64,000 nucleotides of DNA from Eustoma russellianum (GCA_036186865.1 AP025067.1:21808072-21872071), one strand, 5' to 3'. Counted from the first letter of the stretch, positions 10,647 through 23,081 are shown. Made by a program: numbers and translations. Notes: a model not told the origin generated them from the letters alone.

Positions 10647-12131
10647 TGAGGGAACAAGAAGGGACCTTCCTTTAACTCCTTAACACAGCTTGGACAAGAA
10701 ATGGGTGCGGCACAACCTTCCTAGAAGACCTTGCAACAAACCGCTTCCCTTTTGGTGTGTTGTTGAACAATGGCTAACAAATGGCTTCAACTCATCTAGG
10801 CAAGCCACAACCCTCCCAAATGATATTCACCCAAGTATATAAACCTACAAACAAGGTTGTTCAAGCCTTGAAGGGATTCAAGAGCCCTTGAATCAAAGGA
10901 AGAACAAGAACAGAAAAACTGTTCTGAAAAACAAAGTTCTCGGCAGAACTATTTTGTTTCAATATTGAATCTCCTCCTTACACGTTTTTCCTACCTATTT
11001 TATATATAGATATATCTTAGACAATCTGATAATGTCTGTACAAAAAGGTCCAATGAAAATAAAGCAAGAAAATTGGTTTAACAAGATTAGACAAAACCAA
11101 TTAGAAATCTGAATCTATTCCAGCTTTGCGTCAGTTAGCCTTGATAATTGTTTCAGCTTCTTCAATTTGATTGGTTAGCTTAAGGAGCAGCTTAGGAAGC
11201 TTCCTTAGTCATCCTTGAAGGTTTGTTTTGAAGTTCTCGAATCTGATTAGTCCAAAAGGCAGCTGAAAAACGTCCAGTAGTTCAGGAATGTTCAAGTTGT
11301 TATTTTGCTTACAAGCTGGTGCATAAGCTGTGTGCTTGACTTTGATGATGTAGCAGCTTGAACAAGTTGCTGGGTGAGCTCCTTAGGCAAGTAGGTGGTG
11401 CACCTGGTTTGTTTCAAGGTGGTCCAAGCAGGCTGGTGACATGCAACCAGGTGACAAATCAACTTGTTCACAATCTGTATAGTTTTGACACACAAACTGT
11501 TTTGAATTTTTTTTGATCATCTTCCACTCCAAATTAGGCTTTCCAATACAAATGACATTTGTAGAACTTTTCCTGTAGATGAGTTTAGACACCGAAATCA
11601 TCTGGTTTGCATCTTGGAAGAGTGAGTTATGGACATTTGAAGTTGACCTGCTACAGATGTGGACCTTTGAAGCTGCTGACTAAGCAGCCTGCTTCTGGAA
11701 AACGTTGTTTGAGCTTGATACAGGCCTCTTCTGGGGAGATGATACATTAGAAAGTTGTAGATAAACTTCTTATCTTTCACCTCCAACTTGAATCAGGTCA
11801 ATTGGACTTGTGGTTGGAGAGATATGGCCAAAATACCAACAGGGTATCCAGCTGCCTGCTTGACTGTTTGGAATCAGCTTTGTGTTTGAACTTTGTATCC
11901 GTTTAATTTTTGCTTCCTTGAGCCTAAATGAGTTCAAAAACACACAAAACAACATATACAACATATACAACACGTCCTAGGGTTTGTTAGACTATAAGAG
12001 ACATTAATTTGCAGTTATGAATGGTCGGGTGACCCCTAAACGTTCATACAAGTGTGACATGTCTTAGAGAACTAACAAGTGAAATGTTTGACATGCTTGA
12101 CATGTGGTCGATGCCTCATGGGAGTGCATCA
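10647..12131 (-). repeat. 5' LTR of element E
   Basis: On the minus strand it starts TGATGCACTCCC at 12131 and ends at about 10647 next to the PBS. Its first 150-200 bp resemble the 247-bp 5' extension of the B LTRs (shared TTAGTTCT..TAAGACATG and CTTATAGTCT..TAACC..CCTAGGAC words). A TATA-like run sits near 11000-11030. The inner border is good to a few bases. Confidence 0.7.
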
Positions 12132-12709
12132 GTGAGATAAATGTCAAGCCAACTAGATAATTGAGGGGAAAGAGAAGGCGAGAGGTATTCTTCTTCCTCT
12201 CTATGCTACGGCAGTATATCGGATTTGTAAAATCTTGAATTCTTTATCGATGCAGTCTCGATCGATGGAGTCTATGAGACTTTTAGTTTCTCTAAACGGA
12301 GGAAATAAAAGATTCAAAAAATATGGAAGACGGCCCTAGTTGCCCGTAACCAATTTGATGCCTTGCGAGTTACCGCCTCGTTCAGGATTACGGCAAGAAA
12401 ACAGGGCAAATTGATAAAGAAACAACTATACACTTAATCTAAAGGCAAACCCTCAAACACACATATACACAGAGGTTGGGATCTGCACTGTGGCAATTTC
12501 CTCTGCTAACTTTCAAATGGCATAAAGCAATAAAGAAATGAAAAGAGAAGGAGAGAAATTTGTTTTATCAGTGGCGGCAACCAAAAAATTTTAATGATTA
12601 GAAGAGTATATTGTATGTGCCGATGGGAAGAGGAGATCGGCGGGCGGAATCGCCATCGTACTTGCCGCGTGGGAATGAAGGTCGGAGAAAGGAAAAGAGA
12701 GAGTATTCA
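12132..12709. other. Unassigned island between two elements
   Basis: This stretch matches none of the repeats in the window by eye and is locally more GC-rich. On the minus strand a short reading MAIPPADLLFPSAHTIYSSNH ends at about 12591 after a pyrimidine-rich leader. It could be host DNA hit by elements C and E, or a captured host fragment. I do not recognise a gene. Confidence 0.4.
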
Positions 12710-12905
12710 GCCGTAAATAATTTTGCCTTTTGGACACCAAAATGACACCAAAATGAACCCTACAAAGCCAACAAAAGACAGCAATGGTCAAGCCAGAATT
12801 GTATGAAAGCAATGACATGCAACTAATAAAAACACACAAAATGCAGTACATGAAGTGTAATCTAACTAAACGCACCTATAACGTCTTGCACATGTGTATG
12901 CATCA
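12710..12905 (-). repeat. 3' LTR start of element C (partial)
   Basis: On the minus strand it follows the purine run GGAAGGAGGGAT and starts TGATGCATACAC. About 12715-12780 shares a TTTTGGTGTC-containing stretch with the LTR remnant at 43195-43230. I lose the match below about 12710 and see no CATCA end. Confidence 0.55.
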
Positions 12906-12978
12906 ATCCCTCCTTCCTAGAAAAGATTTGTCCTCGAATATTAGCATGTATGTAGTGAAAGGAAAAGAACACAACAAT

Positions 12979-13836
12979 CTAACAACTATGCAAGACACAC
13001 CTAAACAATTTAGAGACAACATTCATGAAAATTTTCATCCTAAGATGTTTAGGGTGGATATATAACTCAAGAATGAAGCATACATCCAACAACACATATA
13101 AGAACATGTTAACAAGAATGCTTAACAAACAGAATCTTTTCCTAATGTGTCTTGGATGCATAAAAAAGAACAACTCAAATTCCACATTCATGTAGTTAGG
13201 ACTATCATAAGTATGCAATGTACTCATGCAACAACTTGGAGCATGGTTTTCATGTATGGACAACATACTTCCCACACAAAGTGTATTAGGTACAAGAGTT
13301 AAAGTATGTAAAACACTAAGAACAAGCATCGTACCTTGCACATTCCTTAGCAAATTCCAAATCAGATTCTTCGCCATTGATTTCAATCATGGGGCTTGGG
13401 AAAAATTTCAGCATACTTATCATCATCTTTAGGCAACTTAAGCTCAATAAACTCATGGGTGACTTCAGCATCATATTCATGAAGGAACAAAGGATTACCA
13501 AACACAACTTTGTTTGAATCTAAGCTAGCACCTTCAATTAATGTAAGATCACTTTCATGCATTTCAAACAAGGGATTACTATAACCTTTCCATTCATGTT
13601 CTTTCAAGTTTTCATGCTCAATTGTATCATCACTTTCACTAGTTATATCACTTAAAACATCATGTAAATCATCATCTAAGTCATGCAAAACAGTAGCTAA
13701 ATCATCTTTGAGATCATCATGCAAGACTTTATCAGTAAGCTCTTTAGATTCATGACTAGGTGCATGTACAATTTTAGCTTGTAATGCAAGTAACATGATT
13801 TGGAATTCTAGCATCGTTTTATCCAAGAATCCACAA
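12979..13836 (-). pseudogene. 3' part of element C ORF: acidic region plus HPKHxRKR/hydrophobic tail
   Basis: It continues the ORF at 22688 after removal of element 2. First comes an acidic, His/Asp/Leu-rich stretch (LHDDLKDDLATVLHDLDDDL), which stops at 13383; the next frame continues to 12979. That part has LLRNVQGTMLVLSVLHTL, matching VLRSVQGTLFISNVLHTF in element 3, then MHPRHIRKRF, a hydrophobic stretch and YIHPKHLRMK. The same order occurs in element 3. Function unknown; the hydrophobic runs suggest membrane segments. The frame break near 13385 means this copy is not intact. Confidence 0.65.
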
Positions 13837-15024
13837 TGACGAGCCAAATAAAGGCTAGAAAACGTTTCCAAGACTTTGTCTTCTATTCCAAATTGATTTG
13901 AAACTCGGCTATGGCAAAGAACATCACAATGACACCCCTTGAACTGTAACCGTTTGTCCTTGGCTCAATTCATACCAACACCTCTTCCTCTTTGGCATTC
14001 CAACACATCTAAAACCTCATTGAGACCCTAAGATGCTGTAAATCAAGAATGAAGTAAGTACTAACAAGTTCTAGGCTATGAACTTGAAAGAAACCGTTTA
14101 GTGGCTTAAGCTTCAACTAGGAAAGTTGAGAATTCCTTAAAGGAAATTTTGATTGAAATGTTTTTGAAAATTATGTGGTTCCCTTTACATTCAGGTTCCT
14201 AAGCTATTTAAAACCAACGAAATTTACAAGGGTACAAGGTTTAAAGTACAAAGTACAAGTCTAAAAGTAACATGCTTGCTTGGTAACTTGTTTGAACAAT
14301 TTTGGTTCCAAGAAAGCTGGTTTCCTTGCCGTGCTTCCATGCTTGTTTTCAACCACAATTTTGATTGGATAATACCTTGAGCAGCTGATTTGAATTGCCT
14401 TTGATTGGTTGCAAGTTTGTCTTTGAATTTTCAAACAAATTATGCCTTAATCAGCCGTCATCTTCAAGGAGTTGATTGGATCAATTTTTGTGCTGCTTGC
14501 TTGCTTGTCTCCAACTTGTTTTTGATTGATTTGAACATTTGCAAGACTTCTCCCAATTGGTTAATGCTTTGAGCAGCTTGTTCATCCATCTTTAACGTGA
14601 AGAACAATTCAGATTTTGACATGGATGCTTGTCACCTCCTTGCTTGTTAGCTACTTGCATATCACCTCCTTGCTTGAACAAAAATTCAGATTCTAATTGC
14701 ATTTTCAAGCTAAGTACGTGTACCTGAAAAACAAGGCAATAATACAACAAAAACTATCCTGAAACAAGGTTAACCAACCAACAATATTAAAAAGAACAAC
14801 TAAAGATATGTAGAACATGTTTTTGATACAACTAGATCAAAGCTTGTATCATATAAACCCAATGGACATCATCTTTGCTTGGTTCATCCTCTTCATGCCT
14901 ATAAAGAAATGATTCAACACAATGCAACAACTTCTTAGCCATACTCCTTGTTATGGGACCTGTGCGGGGCAGTGAGGTGTCATCATCAGTGTTTGTATCC
15001 ACAAGGTTAGGCTGTAGCTCATCA
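13837..15024 (-). repeat. 3' LTR of element 2
   Basis: On the minus strand it starts TGATGAGCTACAG at 15024 and ends CTCGTCA at 13837 (CTCATCA in the other copy). The first 193 bp carry the end of pol, stop at 14832. Confidence 0.92.
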
Positions 15025-15605
15025 TTCCCTCCCACTTGAGAAGGATTCGTCCTCGAATCTGAATCAATACTAAATGGAGAAAGGTCAGCAACATTAAAAG
15101 TTTTAAAGATAGGACCATACCTTTCTTCAGGAAGATCGAGAACATAGGCATTATCACCAAGCCGTTTCAATACTTTGAACGGTCCATCGCCTCTTGGCTT
15201 CAACTTTGAGTCCCTTTCCTTAGGGAATCTTTCTTTCCTGAAGTGTAACCAAACAAGATCACCAGGCTCAAATATAACAACTTTACGATTCCTGTTGGCT
15301 CTATTGGCATACACTTTATTCTTAGCTTCAAGTTGTGACTTAACCTTTTCATGCAATTCTTTCACAAGTTTTGCTTTTCGTTCACCATCTAAACTAACAC
15401 GTTCATGAACAGGTATGGGAACAAGATCAAGCGGGGACAAAGGGTTAAAGCCATAAACAACTTCAAAAGGAGAATGCAATGTTCCACTATGAACAACTCT
15501 ATTGTATGCAAACTCAATATACGCTAAGCAGTCTTCCCAATTCTTTAAGTTCTTTTGAATGACAACACGTAACAGTTGAGACAAAGTTCTATTAACAACT
15601 TCAGT
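14832..15605 (-). pseudogene. pol: Integrase C-terminal part of element 2, running into the LTR
   Basis: It continues after the stop at about 15607. It reads TEVVNRTLSQLL (catalytic Glu), the EFAYNR and SPFEVVYGFNPLSPLDL segments, the GDLVWLHFRKERFP and GPFKVLKRLGDNAYVLDLP core, then DSRTNPSQVGGND at the polypurine tract. The last 64 codons lie within the LTR and end HWVYMIQALI. The GPITRSMAKKLL box is shared with the LTRs of B. This tail takes the place of a chromodomain; a targeting role is known for CRM chromoviruses and only inferred here. Confidence 0.85.
15025..15037 (-). other. Polypurine tract of element 2
   Basis: The reverse complement AAGTGGGAGGGAA lies directly before the 3' LTR. 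The same tract is carried inside the B LTRs. Confidence 0.85.
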
Positions 15606-16481
15606 TTAACCATCGGTCTGTGGGTGAGCAGTTGTAGAAAATAACAATTTAGTACCAAGTCTACTCCACAAAACACGCCAGAAATGACTTGGAAACTTGG
15701 TATCTCTATCACTAACAATTGTACGTGGCATGCCATGCAATCTAACAATCTCCTTAAAGAACAAATCAGCAATATGAATAGCATCATCAACTTTCTTACA
15801 TGCAATGAAATGTGCCATTTTGGAAAATCTATCAACAACAACAAAGATGCTATCTTTACCAGTTTTGGATCGAGGCAATCCCAATACAAAGTCCATAGAA
15901 AGATCAGTCCAAGGTGAGCTTGGAACAGATAAGGGAGTGTACAATCCATGTGGTTGTGTTCTAGATTTTGCTTGTTTGCAAGTAATACATTGGTCACATA
16001 CCTTATCAACATGTGCTTTCATATGCGGCCAGAAGAAATGCTCCTTAAGTGTTTCCAAAGTTTTTAACGAGCCAAAATGACCCATTAAACCTCCTCCATG
16101 AGCTTCTTTTATCAGCAACTCTCTTAATGAACACATTGGTACACATAACTTATGTTATTTAAACAAATAACCATCATGCAAGTAATATTTAGCAAAAGGT
16201 GAATCAATGCATGCTTGATAGATAGAACTAAAGTCATGATCAGAATGATACATCTCTTTGATAGACTCAAAACCAAACATGTTACATGAAAGAGTAGTAA
16301 TCAAAGTATAGCGACGAGATAATGCATTAGCAACAACATTTTCTTTTCTTTGCTTATACTTGATCACATAAGGGAATTGTTCAATGAATTCAACCCATTT
16401 GGCATGTCTTTTGTTCAATTTTCCTTGACCTTTTAGATACTTAAGGCTTTCATGATCAGTATGAATCACAAATTCCTTAGG
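15606..16481 (-). pseudogene. pol: RNase H end, zinc domain and integrase core of element 2
   Basis: In frame with the upstream pol ORF except for stops. RNase H motifs HTDHESLKYL and ANALSRRY (relatives have ADALSR) lie at 16155-16470, ending at TAA near 16153. Next is the HHCC domain (EAHGGGLMGHF, then CDQCITCKQ). The catalytic core follows: LSMDFVLGLP, IVSDRDTKF, HPQTDG, ending in a stop where Gln precedes the catalytic TE. The stops at about 16489 and 15607 are CAA to TAA changes, that is C to T on the element's coding strand. Confidence 0.88.
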
Positions 16482-17918
16482 TTACAGATAATGTTGCCAA
16501 GTTTGTACAGAACGGACAAGGGCATACGATTCTTTATCATAGGTTGAATAATTTATGGAAGCTCCTTTCAATTTCTCACTAAAGTAGGCAACAGATTTGT
16601 TACCTTGATGCAATACAGCTCCAATGCCAACTCCACTGGCATCACATTCAACTTCAAACATTTCATCAAAGTTGGGCAATCTCAGGATAGGTGCAAAAAT
16701 TAGACGTTTCTTAAGTTCCTCAAAGGCTTGTTGTTGTGATTCCCCCCATTCAAAACTTACATCTTTCTTGACTAACTCATTCAAGGGTGCAGCTATGGTA
16801 GAGAAATCCTTCACAAAACGCCTATAGAAGCTAGTTAATCCATGAAAACTCCTAACATCTCCAGCAGACTTAGGGGTTGGCCACTCAGTTTTGGATTTAA
16901 CTTTCTCTTGGTCCATTTCAATTCCTTCAGCACTACTCACAAATCCTAAGAATGTAACCTTCTCCAGACAGAAAGAACACTTTTTGAAATTAGCATACAA
17001 CTTTTCTTTCTGTAGGGTGACAAAAACAGCTCTAAGATGGATCAGATGTTCATTTAGGGTTTTGGAGTAGATAAGAATGTCATCAAAGTAAACTACTACA
17101 AATTTCCCTATGAATTTCCTTAAGACCTCATTCATTAACATCATGAAAGTACTAGGGGCGTTGGTTAAACCAAAGGGCATAACTAACCATTCATACAATC
17201 CAAATTTAGTCTTAAATGTAGTTTTCCATTCATCACCTTCCCTAATTCTCACTTGGAAATAACCTTGTTTAAGATCTACTTTGCTAAAGCATCTAGACCC
17301 ATGCAACATATCCAACATGTCATCCAACCTAGGGATAGGGTATCTATACTTCACAGTGATCTTATTGATGGCTCTACAATCAGTACACATTCTCCAAGTT
17401 CCATCTTTCTTAGGGACAATGATAACAGGAACAGCACAAGGACTCATACTCTCTTTTACTTTACCTTGGGTTAATAATTCCTCAACTTGTTTTTGGATTT
17501 CCTTAGTTTCCTCTGGATTGGCTCTATAGGCAGGTCTGTTTGGTAGAACAGCTCCTGGAATGAAATCTATTTGATGCTCAATGCCTCTTAGAGGTGGTAA
17601 ACCTGGGGGATCTCCTTCAGGAAACAAGCTAGAAAATTCTTGAAGTAAAGATGCAACTTCACTTGGTAAAGTAGATGGTATTTCAGATGAAGAGAACAGA
17701 GTTTCTTTGTAAAGCAAGATATCAACAGTTTTGTTTGAATTGATAGCATGGAATACCTCGCTTTGAGATGCAAAGAATGCACTTTTCTTTTGAGATGGTT
17801 CAGCTGAAACTTTGATCTCTTTCGGTTCAATTTTAAGATGAGAAGTTTGCAGTTGGTTTTCTTTGATGAAAATCCTTTCCAATTCCTTTTCTTTTGGATC
17901 ATTATGGCTTTTTAACAT
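16482..17918 (-). pseudogene. pol: RT and RNase H ORF of element 2
   Basis: A 478-codon open stretch with linker, then reverse transcriptase: LPNRPAYRANPEET near residue 125, KKDGTWRMCTDCRAIN near 170, FSKVDLKQGYFQVRI near 211, and an intact catalytic YFDD at about 277-280. RNase H follows (VECDASGVGIGAVL, about 423-436). It ends at a Gln-to-stop change after QTWQHYL. Upstream it is separated from gag by one missing C in a C-run at about 17950, where gag-protease goes out of frame. RT is intact at sequence level, but the polyprotein is broken at several points. Confidence 0.9.
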
Positions 17919-19731
17919 TCGTTGTTGATCCTCAAAGACTTTGTGCGGGGCAAGGCATTTAATTTGAACAGTTTGTTGTTATGCCTAAAGGAATATCTAT
18001 TCAGGTAACCATCATATGTAACCTTGTTGTCAAATTGCCACGGTCTACCTAATAAGATATGACTTGATTTCATAGGGGCTACATCACATAACACCTCAGC
18101 AGAATACCCACCAATTGATAAAGGAACTAGGACTTGCTTTGTTACTTTAACTTCACCACACTCATTAAGCCATGTAAGTCTATAAGGACGGGGGTGATTA
18201 ATTAAAGGTAACTCAAGTTTCCTAACATGTTCAAAACTTGTAACATTGGTACATGAACCGAAGTCAATGATTAAAGTGCAAACTTTCTTTTTAACCATAC
18301 AGTGAATGTGAAATATGTTCTCTCTTTGTATTTCAGGTTCTTCAGTTTTCATTTGGGCACTTAGAGCTCGACGGACAACTAAGAACTCTTTTGTTTCACA
18401 CTCATTAATCTCTTCACTAAGCTCTTCTTCTTCCTCCCATGTTTGTTCAATTTCATTGTTTTCTTCACTCTCTTCCAATTCTTCCTTAGAATGATACTCA
18501 TTAGACTCTTCAATAAACAAGATGCGTTTAGGGTTGGGACATTGATTAGCAAAATGACCTTTTCCTAAGCATTTAAAACATTGAATATCACGAGCCTTAA
18601 CATTAGGCGTACCTTCCACCTTGGCTTTGCCTTTATCAGTGATTGGAAGCTTTGGACGATTTTGGATATTCTGGGTTGATTTTCCTTGGAATCCACGGCC
18701 TTGACCTTGTTGTGGAGGGAAAGGCGTCCTGGGCTGTGTTCTAGGAAAACTCAAAGGATTAGTCCGAAAAGAAGGGTTAGAAGTTTTAACCTTCAATTGT
18801 CTTTCCACTTTCTCAGCAATGTGAACCATAGAAGCCAGATCAGAGTAAGGTGTAAGTTCTACCTTAAATGCAATCTCTTTGTTCAAACCAGCTAGAAATC
18901 TAGCCATTGTGGCTTCCTCAGCTTCTTCTATGTTAGCCCTGGTAAGCAGATGTTCTAATTCTTTATAAAATTCATCAACAGATCTATTACCTTGAGAAAG
19001 TTGTTGTAATTTCTGGAAAATGCTTCTTTCATAGGAAGGAGATATGAATCTCTTCCTCATCTCTTGTTTCAGCTCGGACCAAGTAACAACAGGGGGCTGC
19101 CTTGTTCTTCTCCTGGTGTTCTTCAATTGTTCCCACCAGAGTAAAGCATAATCTACAAATTCAAAAGTTGCATACCGCACTTTGGCCAATTCAGAATAGT
19201 TAGTGCAAGAATACATATGATCTACTTTTGTTTCCCATTGCAGATAAGCTTCAGGATCACTTTTCCCTTGGAAGGAGGGTATTGTCAGTTTAGTAGTAAT
19301 GAACTCTTCTTCAAGATGTTCATCTCTATCAGGCTGACGTTCATCATACCATTCTTCCGGATAGTGTTCTTCATTGTACTCAGGGAGATAATCAAATCTC
19401 TCCTCAAAAGAAATGCTCCTATGACCACCATTACTACCTCGACCTCTACCTCTACCTCTTTGTGATGTGACTTTTCTACGTTCAACATGAGACTCATTAC
19501 CATAAGAGGTGCCTTCTTGAAAAGGTATACTAGGTTCCTTTTGATCTGAGGTTGGCTTTTCTACTTTGCTTATCCTTTGTTTGTTATCCTCTATGTCACT
19601 TTTCATTAAACCAAACTGATTAACAAGGAAAGTGAGTGTTTGATGTATATTCTCTAGGGTAACAGGGACTGGGGATGGAACAGGAGTAGATGGGGACGGG
19701 GTGGTGCATTATCTTTCTGTTGGGGACCCAT
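17912..19731 (-). pseudogene. gag: gag-protease of element 2
   Basis: The likely original start is 19731 (MGPQQKDNAPP). One base is missing in a C-run near 19700, so the continuous frame starts at 19606. A Pro/Arg/Gly-rich N-terminus precedes the gag core (TIPSFQGKSDPEAYLQWETK to MVHIAEKVERQLK). The zinc knuckle CFKCLGKGHFANQC is complete. The protease motif reads LIIDFGSCTNV, with Phe in place of Ser in the usual DSG, which should harm activity. The frame is lost after KLFKLNALP. Domain order matches A1 and A6. Confidence 0.88.
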
Positions 19732-21484
19732 GATTCAGAAAACAATCTCAAAAGCCAATTAAAATATTGACAAGATGCAAATACTCTACTTTATATTGAC
19801 AATTGTTCAAAACAGCAATTTGGACTATTTCTCCTAAGGATTCAAGAAAATCACAGAAGTCAAATTGTTGTTCTGGCTGAATGAAATCTACGGGGTTGTT
19901 TAAGACAATCCCTTAATTTACTTTACAACATATGAAATTATCAATTGAAGTAAAGTGAAAGTAAAAGCACACAAACAAAGTATCAGCAAGGGTTTGTTTT
20001 AGAAACTTTCAATATTTCAAATCTACAACACTTTGGGTTTTTCTTTGGCACTTTCTTTCTTTTGAGCTTTGCACAGGAATTTCCCTTTTGCAATGTTCAA
20101 TTTTGGGCTTTTCCTCACTTTTCTTTCTTGTGCAATTCTCTCTTGTCTTGCCTCTTACTTGTTGACAAATAATGGCTTTTCTCTCGTGTGTTTCTCAATC
20201 AAGCTTAATTTTCTTTCTTTGGGGTGTTTGCTTGATTGTTGTGAGACTACTGCTCACGGCCTACATGAGTCATTGCTCACGGCCTTTAATTGCACAAGGT
20301 TTGTTGTATTTGGAACTTGAAAGTTTCTCGTACACAACACGGCTAAACACTATGTAGTGAGAAATCAATTCACAATGACAACAAGTTCAAATTGATTATA
20401 GTGCAAGGTAAGTTCAGAAATGGATCTAAAACAACAATTGGATAGCTTTTTTACAGTGTGGGGGCTTAAACAATTCCTAACTTCCAGGATGTATCTAAGT
20501 CCAACAAGTTGTTTGAAACAATTGAAATCAACAAAAAGATATAGCTATTAGCATTCACCAAGATTTCAAATGAGCTTTAAAAACTTCTTCTAAACACACG
20601 GTTTTGGCAATGGTTTTTTCTGTTTTTGATGCAAATGATCTAACTAATCTTAAGATAGCTAAATGCAACTTAGTTGTTTCTAAATGCAATTATAAGGGCT
20701 GATTACTATAACAACTAATGGAAATCAGTTTTGATGCAAACTAAACTAACTTGTCTTGTTTTGACTTTAAGTTATCTATTCTACTTTGTTTTTGTTTTTG
20801 TTTTCGTTTTTATGATGCAAACAGTTTCTAAACTAGATGGTACTAGATGCAAGTCTTTATATTCTACTCAAAAAACGTTTATCAACTAGAAACTAGGCAG
20901 CAAACATAGTTATCTAAAACTACTTTTTTTGTTCTTTAGTTTTCGGATTTTCTTGTTCTAAACTAAACAACCAACTAAACCTTTAAACTATGTTGTAAAC
21001 TAGTCTAACTAAGCTAAATAAGGCAGCAACTAAAACGTCTAAAACAGTTTGCACACAACTACTAAAAACAGATTTTAATAACTTGATTACAAACTAAATT
21101 ATCAACTAATCTATTTTTGTGTTCAAAGTTTTCTGTTTTAAGGGCTTAACTAAACTACCATTTAAACTTCTAGATTAGGACCTAATGAACATTGTCTAAG
21201 CTAGATTGAACAAGAACAGCAAGTTACACACGGTTTTAACTAAACTACACAAACAGATTCTAACAACACTTAATACTAGTCTAAGTTCTTTTTGTGGTGT
21301 TTTCGGTTTTTGCTACTTAAACTAACTTACCAAACTGTTGTAAACTAACTAATAAACACTTTTAAACATAAACTAACTACCTAAATTAACAGATTCTGAA
21401 GGGACATAAAAAAACAGTTTACTACACGGCAACATCATTTTATGCAAGTTAAACAATGTAATCATGAATAGAAGACTAACCAAA
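19732..21484 (-). other. Leader of element 2
   Basis: No gene is supportable. Region 20580-21430 is unusually poor in G on the plus strand and rich in short AACTAA/TAAACT words. Its reverse complement matches the B leader (26040-26850) closely, so B and element 2 share a leader as well as an LTR module. Confidence 0.65.
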
Positions 21485-21496
21485 GCACTGATACCA
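21485..21496 (-). other. Primer-binding site of element 2
   Basis: The reverse complement is TGGTATCAGTGC, two bases from the 5' LTR. It is one base different from the usual TGGTATCAGAGC. Confidence 0.85.
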
Positions 21497-21498
21497 AT

Positions 21499-22687
21499 TG
21501 ATGAGCCAAATAAAGGCTAGAAAACGTTTCCAAGACTTTGTCTTCTATTCCAAATTGATTTGAACCTCGGCTATGGCAAAGAACATCACAATGACACCCC
21601 TTGAACTGTAACCGTTTGTCCTTGGCTCAATTCATGCCAACACCTCTTCCTCTTTGGCATTCCAACACATCTAAAACCTCATTGAGACCCTAAGATGCTG
21701 TAAACCAAGAATGAAGTAAGTACTAACAAGTTCTAGGCTATGAACTTGAAAGAAACCGTTTAGTGGCTTAAGCTTCAACTAGGAAAGTTGAGAATTCCTT
21801 AAAGGAAATTTTGATTGAAATGTTTTTGAAAATTATGTGGTTCCCTTTACGTTCAGGTTCCTAAGCTATTTAAAACCAACGAAATTTACAAGGGTACAAG
21901 GTTTAAAGTACAAAGTACAAGTCTAAAAGTAACATGCTTGCTTGGTAACTTGTTTGAACAATTTTGGTTCCAAGAAAGTTGGTTTCCTTGCCGTGCTTCC
22001 ATGCTTGTTTTCAGCCACAATTTTGATTGGATAATACCTTGAGCAGCTTGGTTTGAATTGCCTTTGATTGGTTGAAAGTTTGTCTTTGAATTTTCAAACA
22101 AATTATGCCTTAATCAGCCGTCATCTTCAAGGAGTTGATTGGATCAATTTTTGTGCTGCTTGCTTGCTTGTCTCCAACTTGTTTTTGATTGATTTGAACA
22201 TTTGCAAGACTTCTCCCAATTGGTTAATGCTTTGAGCAGCTTGTCCATCAATCTTTAACGTGAAGAACAATTCAGATTTTGACATTGATGCTTGTCACCT
22301 CCTTGCTTGTTAGCTACTTGCATATCACCTCCTTGCTTGAACAAAAATTCAGATTCTAATTGCATTTTCAAGCTAAGTACGTGTACCTGAAAAACAAGGC
22401 AATAATACAACAAAAACTATCCTAAAACAAGGTTAACCAACCAACAATATTAAAAAGAACAACTAAAGATATGTACAACATGTTTTTGATACAACTAGAT
22501 CAAAGCTTGTATCATACAAACCCAATGGACATCATCTTTGCTTGGTTCATCCTCTTCATGCCTATAAAGAAATGATTCAACACAATGCAACAACTTCTTA
22601 GCCATACTCCTTGTTATGGGACCTGTGCGGGGCAGTGAGGTGTCATCATCAGTGTTTATATCCACAAGGTTAGGCTGTAGCTCATCA
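21499..22687 (-). repeat. 5' LTR of element 2
   Basis: 1189 bp, TGATGAGCTACAG to GGCTCATCA on the minus strand, nearly identical to 13837-15024. The CR-tail reading is also open here (22692-22495), as expected of an LTR copy. Confidence 0.92.
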
Positions 22688-23081
22688 CACAACGAGATTA
22701 CATTCTATTCGGTGTGGTATGCATCTCTTTAAAATTCAATTTAGATTCTAAAGACAATGATTTCTCATACATAGCACTAAGAGATGGAAAGTATTCACTT
22801 GTCATGCAATCATCAATATCCTTGTTTAAACTAGCATAGAACCTAATCATTCTTAATTCGTCACATTCCTTAATGTTAGCATAATAATAATTATCAAACA
22901 TATACTTGTAGTATGCTCGAACACTTCGTTTATCTTGAGGAAAAGTTTGATACAATGGTACCTCTTTGCGATTGTTGCTTACCCACAGAACATTTGTCAC
23001 TTCAAAGTTGTACATCCGCTTATCTATCTCTTCAAAGTCATGGTCATTGATCACGACTCCCCAAATGATAGAAACAAACAT
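22688..23081 (-). pseudogene. Divergent gag-like ORF of element C, 5' part
   Basis: It starts at 23081 (MFVSIIWGVVINDHDFEEIDKRM). The central block YYKYMFDNYYYANIKECDELRMIRFYASLNKDIDDCMTSEYFPSLSAMYEKSLSLESKL aligns along its length with the corresponding block in B and E. One stop (TAA, PNRM*SRCG) lies next to the element 2 insertion; beyond it the frame resumes at 13836. No protease, zinc knuckle or RT is visible. Confidence 0.7.

Larger units (their letters stand above)
7976..12131 (-). mobile_element. Gag-only LTR element E (minus), interrupted by A1
   Basis: Reading the minus strand: LTR 12131 to 10647, PBS, about 2.1 kb of leader, then a gag-like ORF cut at 7976 where A1 begins. The rest would lie left of the window. 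The gag and leader resemble element B (24521-30827). Only the 5' half is visible. Confidence 0.75.
13837..22687 (-). mobile_element. Ty3/gypsy (CRM-like) element 2, full length, TSD CACAA
   Basis: Both LTRs, PBS, leader, gag, pol and polypurine tract are present in 8851 bp. The 5-bp duplication CACAA at 13832-13836 and 22688-22692 proves one insertion into element C. The LTRs differ at roughly 15 sites by eye over about 1190 bp, so it is fairly recent but not fresh. It belongs to a sister subfamily of A1, with clearly different gag and LTR. Confidence 0.93.

Noticed and set aside
13383..13871. ORF starting METFSSLYLARH as a whole gene
   Set aside because: Its first residues come from the element 2 LTR; the real ORF continues from element C beyond the insertion.
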